Positions 34,035-43,030 are shown, counted from the first letter of the stretch. The stretch: DNA of 64,000 nt from UBA6168 sp041163745 (GCA_041163745.1 JBEAQU010000078.1:186001-250000); one strand, 5' to 3'. A program made the numbers and translations. The notes: a model not told the origin generated them from the letters alone.

Positions 34035-34754
34035 ATGGGAAGAGCATTCGAATACCGGAAGGAACGCAAGTTCAAGCGTTGGGCCAACATGGCCAAGACC
34101 TTCACCCGGGTCGGCAAGGAAATCGCCATCGCTGTCAAGGCCGGCGGGCCGGATCCCAACTACAACCCACGCCTCCGGTTGGCCATCCAGAATGCCAAGG
34201 TCGCCAACATGCCCAAGGCCAATGTGGAGAACGCCATCAAAAAGGCTTCCTCAAAGGATGCTGCGAACTACGAGGAAGTCGTGTACGAAGGTTATGCACC
34301 GCACGGTATCGCCGTCCTCGTCGAGACCGCCACAGACAATCCTACCCGCACGGTCGCCAACGTCCGGCATGTCTTTTCCAAATACGGCGGTTCTCTCGGC
34401 ACTTCCGGTTCCGTGGACTACATGTTCTCCCGGAAAGCCATTTTCCAAATCGACCGCAAAGCGGTGGCCGACCGGGACGAGTTCGAGCTGGAGATGATCG
34501 ATGCGGGCCTGGAGGAAATCCGGGAAGAAGAGGACCGCTACCTTCTGTATGCCGGCTTCGCCAACTTCGGCTCCCTGTCCAAGGCGCTGGAAGAAAAGGG
34601 CATCGAGATCCTGGAAAGCAAACTGGACCGCATCCCCGGCATGCACAAGCAGTTGTCGGACGAAGAAGTGGAGGATGTCATCAAGCTGATCGAAAAAATG
34701 GAGGAGGATGAGGATGTCCAATATGTCTTCCATACCATGGACATGAGCGAGTGA
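34035..34754 (+). CDS. yebC: YebC/PmpR-family protein (TACO1-like)
   Basis: The 239-residue protein begins MGRAFEYRKERKFKRWANMA, the family N-terminus. It continues with KTFTRVGKEIAIAVKAGGPDP, LAIQNAKVANMPKANVENAIKKAS, TDNPTRTVANVRHVFSKYGGSLG and an acidic C-terminus. YebC proteins were described as transcription regulators. More recent work links members of the family to relieving ribosome stalling on proline runs, like mitochondrial TACO1. The window cannot separate these roles. It is monocistronic, with its own promoter and a strong hairpin downstream. Confidence 0.93.
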   Translation: MGRAFEYRKERKFKRWANMAKTFTRVGKEIAIAVKAGGPDPNYNPRLRLAIQNAKVANMPKANVENAIKKASSKDAANYEEVVYEGYAPHGIAVLVETATDNPTRTVANVRHVFSKYGGSLGTSGSVDYMFSRKAIFQIDRKAVADRDEFELEMIDAGLEEIREEEDRYLLYAGFANFGSLSKALEEKGIEILESKLDRIPGMHKQLSDEEVEDVIKLIEKMEEDEDVQYVFHTMDMSE

Positions 34755-34803
34755 ACACCCTCCGATGCTGCTGCAGCTAGTGCGTCGGACCGGCCGCCCT
34801 GTC

Positions 34804-34843
34804 ATGCGAATGCCCGTTTGTGTTGTCAAACGGGCATTCGCAT
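34804..34843. terminator. Bidirectional terminator-like hairpin after yebC
   Basis: A perfect 17-bp inverted repeat (34804-34820 with 34827-34843) with a 6-base loop sits between the convergent yebC and amidohydrolase genes. It lacks a T-tract on both strands, unlike textbook terminators, but stem length and position favour that role. Confidence 0.65.
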
Positions 34844-34899
34844 TGAAAGCGGGAGAGCGGTGAAGGGAACATTGGCAAGGTGCCTTCTCCCTGCGCTAT

Positions 34900-36198
34900 C
34901 TATCGTTGCTTGTATTTCTGCTGGAAACGGTTGTACAGCATCTCCTGCTTGTTGTTGAGGTCGATTTCCCGTCCCTGGATGAAGGCCTGGGTGACCTTGG
35001 AGGTCCGCATGTCCAACACGTCACCCGCCGACAGGAACAAAGTGGCATCCTTCCCAACCTCCAGGGTACCGGTGGTGCCGTCAATACCGAATATCTTCGC
35101 CGTCGTGCCTGTCAAAGCTTGGATGGCCTCCTCATAGGCCAGCCCGAATGGCACCGCTTGTCCCGCCTGGAAGGGCAGATTGCGCTGCTGCCAGTATCCG
35201 TTGTGTCCGAAACACCAGGTGACCCCCGCCTGTTGCAGCTGGGCCGGTGTCTTGAACGGCTGGTCGACATCCTCGTCTTCCCGGGAAGGAAGCCGTTGGG
35301 TGGAGGACAGGATGACCGGCACTTCATGCGAGCGCAAGAAGTCGGTAATCATCCAGCTATCGTTCCCCCCCACGATGACAGGCTTCAATTTGAATTTTTC
35401 GGCGAACAGCACACCTTCCTGGATGGCCTGCACATTGTTGGCATGGATCAGAAGGCGGCAGGCACCGTCGAACAAGGGGCACATGGCCTCGAAGCGGAGA
35501 TTGTCCCCCCGCTGTTCCGCGTCCCCCCGGCAATACGACTGGGCTTCGCGGAAATAAGCGTCCATGGCTGCCAGCTGTTCGTCATAGCTTTCGTTCCGGA
35601 CCATCCGCTGCTCCCGCCAGTTGAAACTTGCGGTCTGCGGCCAATTCAGGTGCATCGCGATATCCGTGGCGTAGGCGGCGTCCTCCCAATTCCAGGCGTC
35701 GAGCACCACGATGCTCGAGGTTCCGCTGATGCGGCCGCCTTTTGGCGTCGGCTCCGCCATCAACACACCCATGGACCGGACGGTCGGCGTGATTTCGGAA
35801 TCCGTATTGTAGGCGACGATGGAGCGGATGTTCGGATTCATCTCCCCCAACTCGCTGTTGTCCTGCGTAGCCCGGACCCCATCGATTTCCGTCAGGCCCA
35901 GGGTGGTGTTCGGTGCGATGAAACCAGGATACAAATGCTTGCCGGAGGCATCGACCACCAGATGGTCGGGAAAGGCACGCTTGACTTTCGCATCCGCCAC
36001 CACCGTTATCTTCCCACCCTCGAAAGCTACCAGGCTGTTCTCGATGACCTGTCCGTTCCCCAGGTGTGCGGTCGCGCCTGACAACAGGACCGGCCGGGTC
36101 TGCACCGGTGCGGGCACCGGCACATACTGTGCCCACAGGCCTGCGGATGACACGACAAAGAAGGTGAAAAGCCAGGTCATACGTACCATTGTCTCCAT
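34900..36198 (-). CDS. Secreted amidohydrolase-family protein lacking the HxH motif
   Basis: The 432-residue protein has a signal peptide (MTWLFTFFVVSSAGLWAQ; the start may be any of M1, M4 or M7). The amidohydrolase composite domain follows: LLSGATAHLGNGQVIENSLV, DASGKHLYPGFIAPNTTLGL, and the C-terminal GIDGTTGTLEVGKDATLFL. At the place where catalytic members have PGLIDxHxH, this one has PGFIAPNTTLG, so the first two metal histidines are absent. I recall this variant from paired Bacteroidota amidohydrolases. It may be non-catalytic, bind a metal differently, or work with a catalytic partner encoded elsewhere. Substrate unknown. Confidence 0.8.
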   Translation of the reverse strand: METMVRMTWLFTFFVVSSAGLWAQYVPVPAPVQTRPVLLSGATAHLGNGQVIENSLVAFEGGKITVVADAKVKRAFPDHLVVDASGKHLYPGFIAPNTTLGLTEIDGVRATQDNSELGEMNPNIRSIVAYNTDSEITPTVRSMGVLMAEPTPKGGRISGTSSIVVLDAWNWEDAAYATDIAMHLNWPQTASFNWREQRMVRNESYDEQLAAMDAYFREAQSYCRGDAEQRGDNLRFEAMCPLFDGACRLLIHANNVQAIQEGVLFAEKFKLKPVIVGGNDSWMITDFLRSHEVPVILSSTQRLPSREDEDVDQPFKTPAQLQQAGVTWCFGHNGYWQQRNLPFQAGQAVPFGLAYEEAIQALTGTTAKIFGIDGTTGTLEVGKDATLFLSAGDVLDMRTSKVTQAFIQGREIDLNNKQEMLYNRFQQKYKQR

Positions 36199-36330
36199 GC
36201 GTTGCTGTTTTCGTGTTCGCTATCGTGGCGAAGTTCCGAAAAAAAAGACGGTTCTCCAAACCGGCCGGCGGCGGCTCCCGGCCGGGGCCGCCGAGCCTTC
36301 GGATCGGCTCCCGAAATGCGCGGACCTTCC

Positions 36331-36338
36331 TACTTTTG
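36331..36338 (+). promoter_or_regulatory. Candidate -7 element (TACTTTTG) of the decarboxylase-recX operon
   Basis: An exact TAnnTTTG match lies 55 bases before the ATG at 36394. Confidence 0.55.
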
Positions 36339-36393
36339 CAGCTGCCGCCCGAAAAAGGGCCGCCAGCAAATCCACACCAAACCTTTTCTCCTC

Positions 36394-37872
36394 ATGACGG
36401 ACCTACAACAAGCGATAGATCAACGTGCCCGGCAATGCGCCGTCCTGGAACCGGAACCGGCGCGTCGGACGGAATGGGCACATGCCGTGACGGAATATGC
36501 ACACGCCTTCATAGACAGCCTGCCGGAGGAAAAGGCCTTCGCCATGCCGCCCCATCCGGCTGCCGGCCTGCTGGACCTTCCCATCGGCCAGCCCCACTCC
36601 ATGGACGAACTGCTCCGGGTCCTGCGGGAAAACCTGCCGACCGCCGGCATCAATCCGGCATCCGGTGGTCATCTGGGATATATTCCGGGCGGCGGCATCT
36701 ATCCCGCCGCGTTGGGCGACTACCTGGCCGCCGTCACCAACGAGTACGCCGGCATATTCTTCGGTGGCCCCGGCGCCGTCCGGGTCGAAAACCTCCTCCT
36801 CCGATGGCTTTGCCGCCTGGTCGGATTCCCGGACACCGCCCTGGGCAACCTGTCCAGCGGTGGTTCCATCGCCAATCTCATCGCCTTTGTGACCGCCCGG
36901 GACCACCACCGGGTGACCAGTCACCGCATACCGACTTCCGTCATCTACCTCACGGAGCAGGTACACCATTGTGTCCACAAAGCCATCCGTATCGGTGGCA
37001 TGGCGGAAGCAACCGTCCGGACCGTGCCCATGGACAACCGGTTCCGGATGGATGCCGTCGCACTGGAGCAGATGGTCCGCCAGGACATGGCCGCCGGTCT
37101 GCACCCTTTTCTCGTGGTAGGATCCGCCGGAACGACCGATACCGGCGCCATAGACCCCCTCGATGCCATCGCGGACACCTGCGACCGCCATGGCTTGTGG
37201 TTCCATGTCGATGCGGCCTACGGCGGATTTTTTCTCCTCGCCGACCTGCCCTATCCGCAGGGTGGAACCATCCGCGAAGCCTTCCGGGGCGTGGAACGCG
37301 CCGACTCCCTGGCCATCGACCCCCACAAGGGCCTTTTCCTCCCCTACGGCTTGGGCGCCGTGCTGGTCAAGGATGTCCAGGCCCAACGGAACTCCCATCA
37401 TTACCTGGCGAACTACATGCAGGATACCCTCCGGCAAACCGAAGACCTCAGCCCCGCCGACCTCTCCCCCGAACTGACCAAGCACTGGCGGGGGCTCCGG
37501 ATGTGGCTGCCCCTGCAGCTCTTCGGCGTGGAACCGTTCCGCGCCGCCCTCGAGGAGAAAATCCTTCTTTGCCGCTATTTCTATGAAAAAATCCGCGAAG
37601 CTGGCTTCGAAACCGGTCCGTATCCCGAATTGTCCGTCTGTACCTACCGGTACGTACCCGCCCATGGGGATGCCGATGTGTTCAACCTTCGCCTGGTTCA
37701 GTATGTACAGGAGGACGGTCGCATATTCGTTTCCTCCACTTCGATCCGGGGCGTCGTATGGATCCGACTGGCCGTCCTTTCCTTCCGGACCCACCTGCGG
37801 GAAATAGACCTGCTCCTGTCGATCTTCCGCCAGGGTCTCGCCCACCTGCTGAATTCCCCCACGCATGGATAG
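36394..37872 (+). CDS. Group II PLP-dependent amino-acid decarboxylase
   Basis: The 492-residue protein belongs to the aromatic-L-amino-acid/glutamate/histidine decarboxylase fold. INPASGGHLGYIPGGGIYPA resembles the substrate-loop region. SSGGSIANLIAF binds the PLP phosphate, VHHCVHKAIRIGG stacks on the cofactor, and FHVDAAYGGFF carries the pyridine-N aspartate. The Schiff-base lysine is in DSLAIDPHKGLFLPYG; the usual next residue is Trp, here Gly, as in several bacterial subgroups. The closest functional class cannot be decided by eye. Its last 8 bases overlap the start of recX, so the two are cotranscribed. Confidence 0.87.
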   Translation: MTDLQQAIDQRARQCAVLEPEPARRTEWAHAVTEYAHAFIDSLPEEKAFAMPPHPAAGLLDLPIGQPHSMDELLRVLRENLPTAGINPASGGHLGYIPGGGIYPAALGDYLAAVTNEYAGIFFGGPGAVRVENLLLRWLCRLVGFPDTALGNLSSGGSIANLIAFVTARDHHRVTSHRIPTSVIYLTEQVHHCVHKAIRIGGMAEATVRTVPMDNRFRMDAVALEQMVRQDMAAGLHPFLVVGSAGTTDTGAIDPLDAIADTCDRHGLWFHVDAAYGGFFLLADLPYPQGGTIREAFRGVERADSLAIDPHKGLFLPYGLGAVLVKDVQAQRNSHHYLANYMQDTLRQTEDLSPADLSPELTKHWRGLRMWLPLQLFGVEPFRAALEEKILLCRYFYEKIREAGFETGPYPELSVCTYRYVPAHGDADVFNLRLVQYVQEDGRIFVSSTSIRGVVWIRLAVLSFRTHLREIDLLLSIFRQGLAHLLNSPTHG

Positions 37873-38386
37873 GCGCAAACCGACTTTGACAGCCGATGCG
37901 GCACTCGCCAAAATACAGCGGTTCTGTGCCTATCAGGAACGCTGCCATCAGGAGGTCCGGTCCAAGCTGCTGAACATCGGCGTATATGGCGACACCCTGG
38001 AATCGATCATGGCCACCCTCGTCGAGGAGGATTTCCTGAACGAGGAACGCTTCGCCCGGTCTTTCGCCCGGGGCAAATTCCGGCTGAAGGGCTGGGGCAG
38101 GAAACGGATCGTCCAGGAACTTTCCCAGCGGCATGTTTCCGACTATTGTATCCGGAAAGCCCTGTCTGAAATCGATGAGGAAAGCTACCGCCGTTCCTTG
38201 CGGCTTCTGTTGGAGAAAAGAACGGCCTTGCTGAACATTGCCGACCCGTTTGTCCGCCGCAGCCGGCTGGCCGGTTACGCCATCCGCCTGGGATACGAAA
38301 CGGAGTTGGTCCGGGAAACCCTGGACTCGCTAAAGGACAACTCTCCGGACCAGGACCCTGGTCCCGGAGAATCCCGGCAGCTGTAG
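37865..38386 (+). CDS. recX: Regulatory protein RecX
   Basis: The 173-residue protein has three RecX helical repeats: ALAKIQRFCAYQERCHQEV, then LVEEDFLNEERFARSFARGKF with RLKGWGRKRIVQELSQRHV, then the final repeat ending GYAIRLGYETELVRETL. RecX caps RecA filaments and limits strand exchange. recA is not in the window. The start ATG overlaps the upstream stop by 8 bases. The coupling to an amino-acid decarboxylase appears incidental. Confidence 0.9.
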   Translation: MDRRKPTLTADAALAKIQRFCAYQERCHQEVRSKLLNIGVYGDTLESIMATLVEEDFLNEERFARSFARGKFRLKGWGRKRIVQELSQRHVSDYCIRKALSEIDEESYRRSLRLLLEKRTALLNIADPFVRRSRLAGYAIRLGYETELVRETLDSLKDNSPDQDPGPGESRQL

Positions 38387-38437
38387 CGAGGCTTCCGAAA
38401 AGGACACCGTTTTTCGCCTTGGGTCGAAAGACCGGCT

Positions 38438-39391
38438 TCAGGCGGATGCTCTTCGTTTGGTGCGGGAATAGAGGGTGATGTCGCGTTTGGTGAGGAATTT
38501 CCAAATCACATCCACCCAGGAATGGTAAGCATGGAGATTGTCATAGAACTCCGGGGCCATTTTCTTCAGCTCCGGCAAGCGGCTGCCCGGAATGGTCGGA
38601 AAGTCGTGGTGCTCGTTATGATAACCGACGTTGAAGGTGATCCGGTTCAGCGGCCCGTAGTAGGAGTAGGTTTCCTGCCCCTCATGGAAGACATAATGCT
38701 CGGAGATGAAGTGCCCGGAGGTCGGGTGCAGACCACCCGCCAGCAACAGGGAGAACAGCAGATAACCCAGACCGGACCAACCGGCGAAAGGCAGGAAGAC
38801 CGCCATGACCCCTACCTGGAAAAGTATGTTGTACCACTGCCATTTGTCCAGGCGGACCGGCTTCACGAATACGGGCCGCAGCGCATAGAAGACGATTTGG
38901 TGCAGGAACCACACGAATTTGCCGAGAAGGCCCCTGAAAATCTTTGCTTCCGTTTCCGTCGGAATATCGACGTCGACACCATCCTTGCCTTGGTCCCAAT
39001 GATGCAGGGCATGGTACACCTTGAAGGACATGGCGTAGGGAATGACGATGGGAAGGTTGGCCACCAGGGCCAGCCAGTTGTTATGCTTCTTGGTCTTGAA
39101 GGCAAGATCGTGGGTGATCTCATGGATGGCGAGAAAGAGTGCGTGGGCGATGGTGGCACCGATGAAATAGGAAACCAGCACATAGGGGAACCAGTGCAGT
39201 TCTCCGATGAACAGGGCGATGGCAAGTTGTGCAGCCACCAACGCCACCGTCCAGTATTTCAACCGCGGGTTCACGCCGAAGAGGCGGGTCACTTCCGGAT
39301 ATTTCCGCAGGATTTCTTTGCGGCGGAGAAAATGGGGTTCCCGGTCATCGACCCAGTGGTAATCGGCTGGCTTGGCAGTTGTCGAGCTCAT
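38438..39391 (-). CDS. Sphingolipid Delta4-desaturase (DEGS)-like fatty-acid desaturase
   Basis: The 317-residue membrane di-iron enzyme strikingly resembles eukaryotic dihydroceramide desaturase. The N-terminal Lipid_DES segment DYHWVDDREPHFLRRKEIL is present. The three histidine boxes are HEITH (90-94), HALHH (127-131) and HNEHH (258-262). Family blocks GVDVDIPTE, LHPTSGHFISEHYVF, TYSYYGPLNRITFNVGYHNE and FYDNLHAYHSW align with recalled DEGS1 sequence over the whole length. In animals this enzyme introduces the 4,5 double bond of ceramide. Bacteroidota make sphingolipids, so a dihydroceramide-like substrate is plausible. It lies 69 bases downstream of a GMC oxidoreductase on the same strand. 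Confidence 0.85.
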   Translation of the reverse strand: MSSTTAKPADYHWVDDREPHFLRRKEILRKYPEVTRLFGVNPRLKYWTVALVAAQLAIALFIGELHWFPYVLVSYFIGATIAHALFLAIHEITHDLAFKTKKHNNWLALVANLPIVIPYAMSFKVYHALHHWDQGKDGVDVDIPTETEAKIFRGLLGKFVWFLHQIVFYALRPVFVKPVRLDKWQWYNILFQVGVMAVFLPFAGWSGLGYLLFSLLLAGGLHPTSGHFISEHYVFHEGQETYSYYGPLNRITFNVGYHNEHHDFPTIPGSRLPELKKMAPEFYDNLHAYHSWVDVIWKFLTKRDITLYSRTKRRASA

Positions 39392-39460
39392 TCGTGGTGT
39401 TTGTGCTGTTATGGGCGATTAAGGTTGCCAGGGATGACGGTCGGGCGGCAGGGTTCGTCC

Positions 39461-40939
39461 CTATCCGGTCCGTACTTGGGCGAAACCGGAGGCAGCGTCT
39501 TCCTCGGCGGTACAAATATCGGATTTCCTGCTGAAATTGTATTTTTCCAAGTGTTCCTCCAGGATACAGAACACGGCGGCGGAAGGGTTGATGGATCCGG
39601 CCCGCGGAAAGAGTGCGGTGGAGAAGTGGAAGAGGTTGTCCAGCCCTCGTATCCGGCCGTCGAACCCGGCCACGGCCGCCGGATCGGTTCCCATGCGGAT
39701 GCTGCCGACCGGGTGGTAGACATCCTCGACCTTGTTGCCGGTCGAGGCGGGGTCGTAGGCGGCCCGGTACGAGAGGCCGCTTTCCCGGAGCCATTGTTCC
39801 GCCTGTTGCCGGACATCGGCGATGGCGACCAGGTCCTCGCCGGAGATTTTCCAGTCGATTTCCAGAACCGGTTCGCCGAATCGGTCCGTCCGGTCCGACA
39901 ATGTCAGTCTGTTGGCATTGGGTACGGGTTGTTCCATATCCAACTGCAGGCTCCATTGGGTCCGGTCCACATACAACTTGTTCCGGAAGGCGAGGGAGAA
40001 AGCGAATCGGAACAGAAAGACGGCTCCCTGCAGCAGTTCCGCCGGCGTGACGGTGGTGCTCCGTTTCCCGAAAAGCAGTTCCTTCAGGAATTTGAAGGCC
40101 TTGATATCCTTGTTGAGCACGGGATGCAGGAATCCGACGACCCCCTTGGCGGTGGTGACCACGAGCCGGCGGGTCACCAGGCTCCCCTTGTGCATCCGCG
40201 GTGTCAGGTCGGTACCGCGCAGCACCGGTGCGCTGTTGCGGACGGTGAACAGCTCGGTGGAGATATGGTCGCCGAAATTCCGGCCGAGATCGGTTCCGGC
40301 GAACAGGCCGGAAGACCGGTCCAGCAGGAGGAGCAGCCGGCAGGATTCCAGGGCACCGGCGGTCAGGTAGAACAGGTCGGCGGAGATCTCCTCCTCCCGA
40401 CCGTCTTCCGATTTGCAGCGGACGGAGACGATACGGCGCCCGTCCGTGACGAACCCGGTCACCCTGCGGTTGGTGAGGAACCTGGGATGGCGCAGCATAC
40501 CGTTTTGCAGCCGGCGGTACATGTTGCGGCGGGTATATTTGAGCCAGATACCGGTTTTGACAGGGCCCTGCCCGTCTTCGACCGGATGGTAGGCCCGGTC
40601 GCCGAGCAGGTTTCGCAGCACCTTTTCCCGATGGACCCGGTTGATGCGGATGATTTCGTTCCAGGCCGGGTCACCGCTCGGATTGTCGCGGTCGTCGAAG
40701 AACAGAACCTGCCCGCCCCAACGGGCGGAAGTGCCGCCCAGCCCGAAATAACGGCCGGCCCGGGAGACGGAGGAATGAGGGGAGATGGTCTCGATGCCGA
40801 TGTCCGACTCACTGCGAATCCGGCGGTCACCGATTTCGATGACGGTCAGCTGCAGGGCGGTTCCGTGCCGCTCGTACAAGCGGCGGACGAGGTAGGAACC
40901 GAATGTTCCGCAACCGATGACACAGATGTGTTGTTGCAT
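39461..40939 (-). CDS. GMC-family FAD-dependent oxidoreductase
   Basis: The 492-residue protein starts with the Rossmann FAD motif VIGCGTFGSYLVRRL. GLGGTSARWGGQVLFFDDRD and LTAGALESCRLLLLLD are typical of GMC enzymes. Near the C-terminus YHPVGSIRMGTDPAAVAGFD holds the expected active-site histidine, followed by LDNLFHFSTALFPRAGSINPSA. GMC enzymes oxidise alcohols such as choline, sterols or sugars; this substrate is unknown. I used ATG 40939, where the Rossmann fold begins, and not the upstream in-frame start at 40978. It probably heads an operon with the desaturase, suggesting a lipid alcohol substrate (inference only). Confidence 0.85.
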   Translation of the reverse strand: MQQHICVIGCGTFGSYLVRRLYERHGTALQLTVIEIGDRRIRSESDIGIETISPHSSVSRAGRYFGLGGTSARWGGQVLFFDDRDNPSGDPAWNEIIRINRVHREKVLRNLLGDRAYHPVEDGQGPVKTGIWLKYTRRNMYRRLQNGMLRHPRFLTNRRVTGFVTDGRRIVSVRCKSEDGREEEISADLFYLTAGALESCRLLLLLDRSSGLFAGTDLGRNFGDHISTELFTVRNSAPVLRGTDLTPRMHKGSLVTRRLVVTTAKGVVGFLHPVLNKDIKAFKFLKELLFGKRSTTVTPAELLQGAVFLFRFAFSLAFRNKLYVDRTQWSLQLDMEQPVPNANRLTLSDRTDRFGEPVLEIDWKISGEDLVAIADVRQQAEQWLRESGLSYRAAYDPASTGNKVEDVYHPVGSIRMGTDPAAVAGFDGRIRGLDNLFHFSTALFPRAGSINPSAAVFCILEEHLEKYNFSRKSDICTAEEDAASGFAQVRTG

Positions 40940-40982
40940 GGGTATGGTGATTGGTCTGCTGGCAGACCGGCAATTCATTCGT

Positions 40983-40990
40983 CGAAAGTA
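40983..40990 (-). promoter_or_regulatory. Candidate -7 element (TACTTTCG) of the GMC-desaturase operon
   Basis: One base off TAnnTTTG on the minus strand, 43 bases upstream of the GMC ATG. Confidence 0.4.
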
Positions 40991-41129
40991 TCGAAAATTA
41001 ATTGCCGTATGCAGGGTAAAGCCGTAGCTTTCCTGCCGGAATCAGCCGGAAAGTTCCGTCAGGAGCATCCGGGTGCCGACGAGGACGGCCAGGCCGGCTA
41101 AGGGAACAAATAAAACCGAAGGCTTCTGA

Positions 41130-41876
41130 ATGAAAGAAAACGTTGAAAAAACTTTGCCACTCTTGCGCGCCGGGGAAATCCATTACCTGGAAGGCCCCAA
41201 GAGCCGGCATACGGAATTGTCTTTCGCGCTGCGGGTGTTTTTCGAATTCATCAAGGGATTCAGACGCCTGCATTTCATCGGTCCCTGCATCACCGTTTTC
41301 GGGTCGGCCCGTTTCAAGGAAGGGCATGCATACTACGAAAAGGCGCGACAGATGGGAGCCGCCATCGCGGACTCCGGCTTCACGACAATGACCGGGGGCG
41401 GCCCCGGCATCATGGAAGCGGCGAACCGGGGTGCCTTCGAGGCAGGCGGCCGGTCGGTGGGAGTGAACATCGTGCTGCCTTTCGAACAATTCGCAAACCC
41501 TTACCTGCACAAATCGGTCACCATCCGGTATTTCTTTGTCCGCAAGGTACTCCTGCTGAAATATTCCTATGCTTTTGTCATCCTGCCGGGCGGCTGGGGA
41601 ACGATGGACGAGATGTTCGAGACGCTGACGCTCGTGCAGACCAAGATCATCCACAATTTCCCGGTGGTCCTGGTCGGGGTGGATTATTTCCGACCGCTGA
41701 TGGATTACCTCACCTACATGGCGCACGAAAAGACCATTTCCCCGGACGACCTGCAGCTCGTGAAGCTCACGGACGATGTGTCGGAAGCGATGGTGCATAT
41801 CAACCGCTACATCACACAACACTATCAGGTCCGGCGCAAGCAGAAGCCGCTGTGGTGGTTTTTCGAAAAGGTATGA
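41130..41876 (+). CDS. LOG-family Rossmann protein (TIGR00730-type)
   Basis: The 248-residue protein has the two family motifs GGGPGIMEAANRGAFEAGG and PGGWGTMDEMFE (PGGxGTxxE). ITVFGSARFKEGHAYYEKA and the C-terminal part follow. LOG enzymes are 5'-nucleotide phosphoribohydrolases; the plant members release free cytokinin, and bacterial ones act on AMP or other nucleotides. At 248 residues it matches the medium-length bacterial type. A small membrane protein follows 79 bases downstream on the same strand. No substrate can be assigned. Confidence 0.9.
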   Translation: MKENVEKTLPLLRAGEIHYLEGPKSRHTELSFALRVFFEFIKGFRRLHFIGPCITVFGSARFKEGHAYYEKARQMGAAIADSGFTTMTGGGPGIMEAANRGAFEAGGRSVGVNIVLPFEQFANPYLHKSVTIRYFFVRKVLLLKYSYAFVILPGGWGTMDEMFETLTLVQTKIIHNFPVVLVGVDYFRPLMDYLTYMAHEKTISPDDLQLVKLTDDVSEAMVHINRYITQHYQVRRKQKPLWWFFEKV

Positions 41877-41955
41877 GGTAAACCGGTCGGGACCGGCCGC
41901 CCTTTTGCGGTGGTCAACAACCAATGTCAACCATAACGATACAAAACCTGGTACC

Positions 41956-42396
41956 ATGTACAACGGCCTATTACATGCCCACTCCGGCTTGCGGTGGCTC
42001 CTGCTGCTGCTGCTGGTCATCACCGTTTTCAAATCCTTGATGAAATGGCGCTCGAACGCCACCTTCACCCGCGGCGACCGCCAACTGAACCTGTACACCC
42101 TGGTGGTGACGCATATCCAGTTCCTGCTCGGCCTCGGCCTGTACCTGCACAGTTCCAAGGTACAGTTCGCAGCGGAAGCCATGAAGATCCCACTGACCCG
42201 GTTTTTCACAGCGGAGCACAGCGTCCTGATGTTGCTGGCCATTGTCTTGGTCACCATCGGGTATTCCCGGTCGAAACGGCTGTCCGAGGACACGGACAAG
42301 TTCAAGGCGACGTTCCGGTTCTTCACTTTGGCGCTCCTCCTGATTCTGGCCGGAATACCATGGCCGTTCCGAAACCTGGGCGCCGGCTGGTTCTGA
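41956..42396 (+). CDS. Small four-helix membrane protein, function unknown
   Basis: The 146-residue protein has four predicted membrane helices, at about 12-28, 48-66, 85-103 and 120-138. The N-terminus MYNGLLHAHSGLRWLLLLLL contains two histidines just before helix 1; others are in VVTHIQFLLGLGLYLHSS and TAEHSVLML. I recall similar Bacteroidota proteins labelled 'cytochrome B', and the intramembrane histidines would fit haem ligation. No haem-binding motif is proven. It lies between LOG and the DsbD-related genes. Confidence 0.7.
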   Translation: MYNGLLHAHSGLRWLLLLLLVITVFKSLMKWRSNATFTRGDRQLNLYTLVVTHIQFLLGLGLYLHSSKVQFAAEAMKIPLTRFFTAEHSVLMLLAIVLVTIGYSRSKRLSEDTDKFKATFRFFTLALLLILAGIPWPFRNLGAGWF

Positions 42397-42484
42397 CCGG
42401 CACCTCGTCGCGGAGAACCGGCGGCAGATGCTTAAATATTCGTTATTGTCAAGCGGACCGACACGACCTGCCGTATCGGGGCCC

Positions 42485-42492
42485 TATTTTTG
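42485..42492 (+). promoter_or_regulatory. Candidate -7 element (TATTTTTG) of the DsbD N-domain gene
   Basis: An exact TAnnTTTG match lies 88 bases before the ATG at 42581. Confidence 0.5.
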
Positions 42493-42580
42493 CCGACATG
42501 CCGACGGCGGTACGGACGGCCGAAGCGGCAGGCATGGTCCGCATGTCCCCGCCCCCACGCCCGACAAACTCCTTTCCGAC

Positions 42581-43030
42581 ATGAAGAAATTGCTGCTGTA
42601 CCTGTGTTGCATGGCCATATGGACGACTGACGTCACCGCCCAGGAGAATCCGGTATCCTGGTCCTTCCGGGCTGACAAGGTGACGGAGGGTGTTTACGAC
42701 GTCGTTTTCAAGGCCACCATCCGGCCCGGATGGTATGTTTATTCGCAATACCTCGAATCGGACGATGGTCCGATCCGCACCTCCTTTCATTTCGAGGACC
42801 ATCCGGGCGTCCGCCTGGAGGGAAAGAATCAGGAGGTCGGAAAAAAATATGAAGGGTTCGACGAACTGTTCGGTATGAACATCGTAAAGTTTTCCGGGGA
42901 ACCTACATTCACCCAGCGTGTGACGGCGCGTGCCGGTACGGTGCTGAGCGGATACCTGGAATTCATGACCTGCGACGAGGAGAAATGTCTTCCGCCCGTT
43001 TCCGTCGACTTTTCCATCGGCCTGCCCTGA
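42581..43030 (+). CDS. Free-standing periplasmic DsbD N-terminal-type domain
   Basis: The 149-residue protein has a signal peptide (MKKLLLYLCCMAIWTTDVTA) and a single DsbD-alpha-like immunoglobulin domain. VSWSFRADKVTEGVYDVVFK, IRPGWYVYSQYLESDDGPIR and the cysteine pair in YLEFMTCDEEKCLPP are near-identical to the first N-domain of the DsbD encoded next. In E. coli DsbD this domain takes electrons from the membrane domain and reduces DsbC, CcmG and similar targets. A separate copy suggests a diffusible electron shuttle. It has its own candidate promoter and lies 198 bases upstream of dsbD. Confidence 0.85.
   Translation: MKKLLLYLCCMAIWTTDVTAQENPVSWSFRADKVTEGVYDVVFKATIRPGWYVYSQYLESDDGPIRTSFHFEDHPGVRLEGKNQEVGKKYEGFDELFGMNIVKFSGEPTFTQRVTARAGTVLSGYLEFMTCDEEKCLPPVSVDFSIGLP

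Noticed and set aside
36394..37872. Naming the decarboxylase as glutamate or aromatic amino-acid decarboxylase
   Set aside because: The PLP motifs are shared by the whole group II family, and the residue after the lysine (Gly instead of Trp) prevents a specific call.
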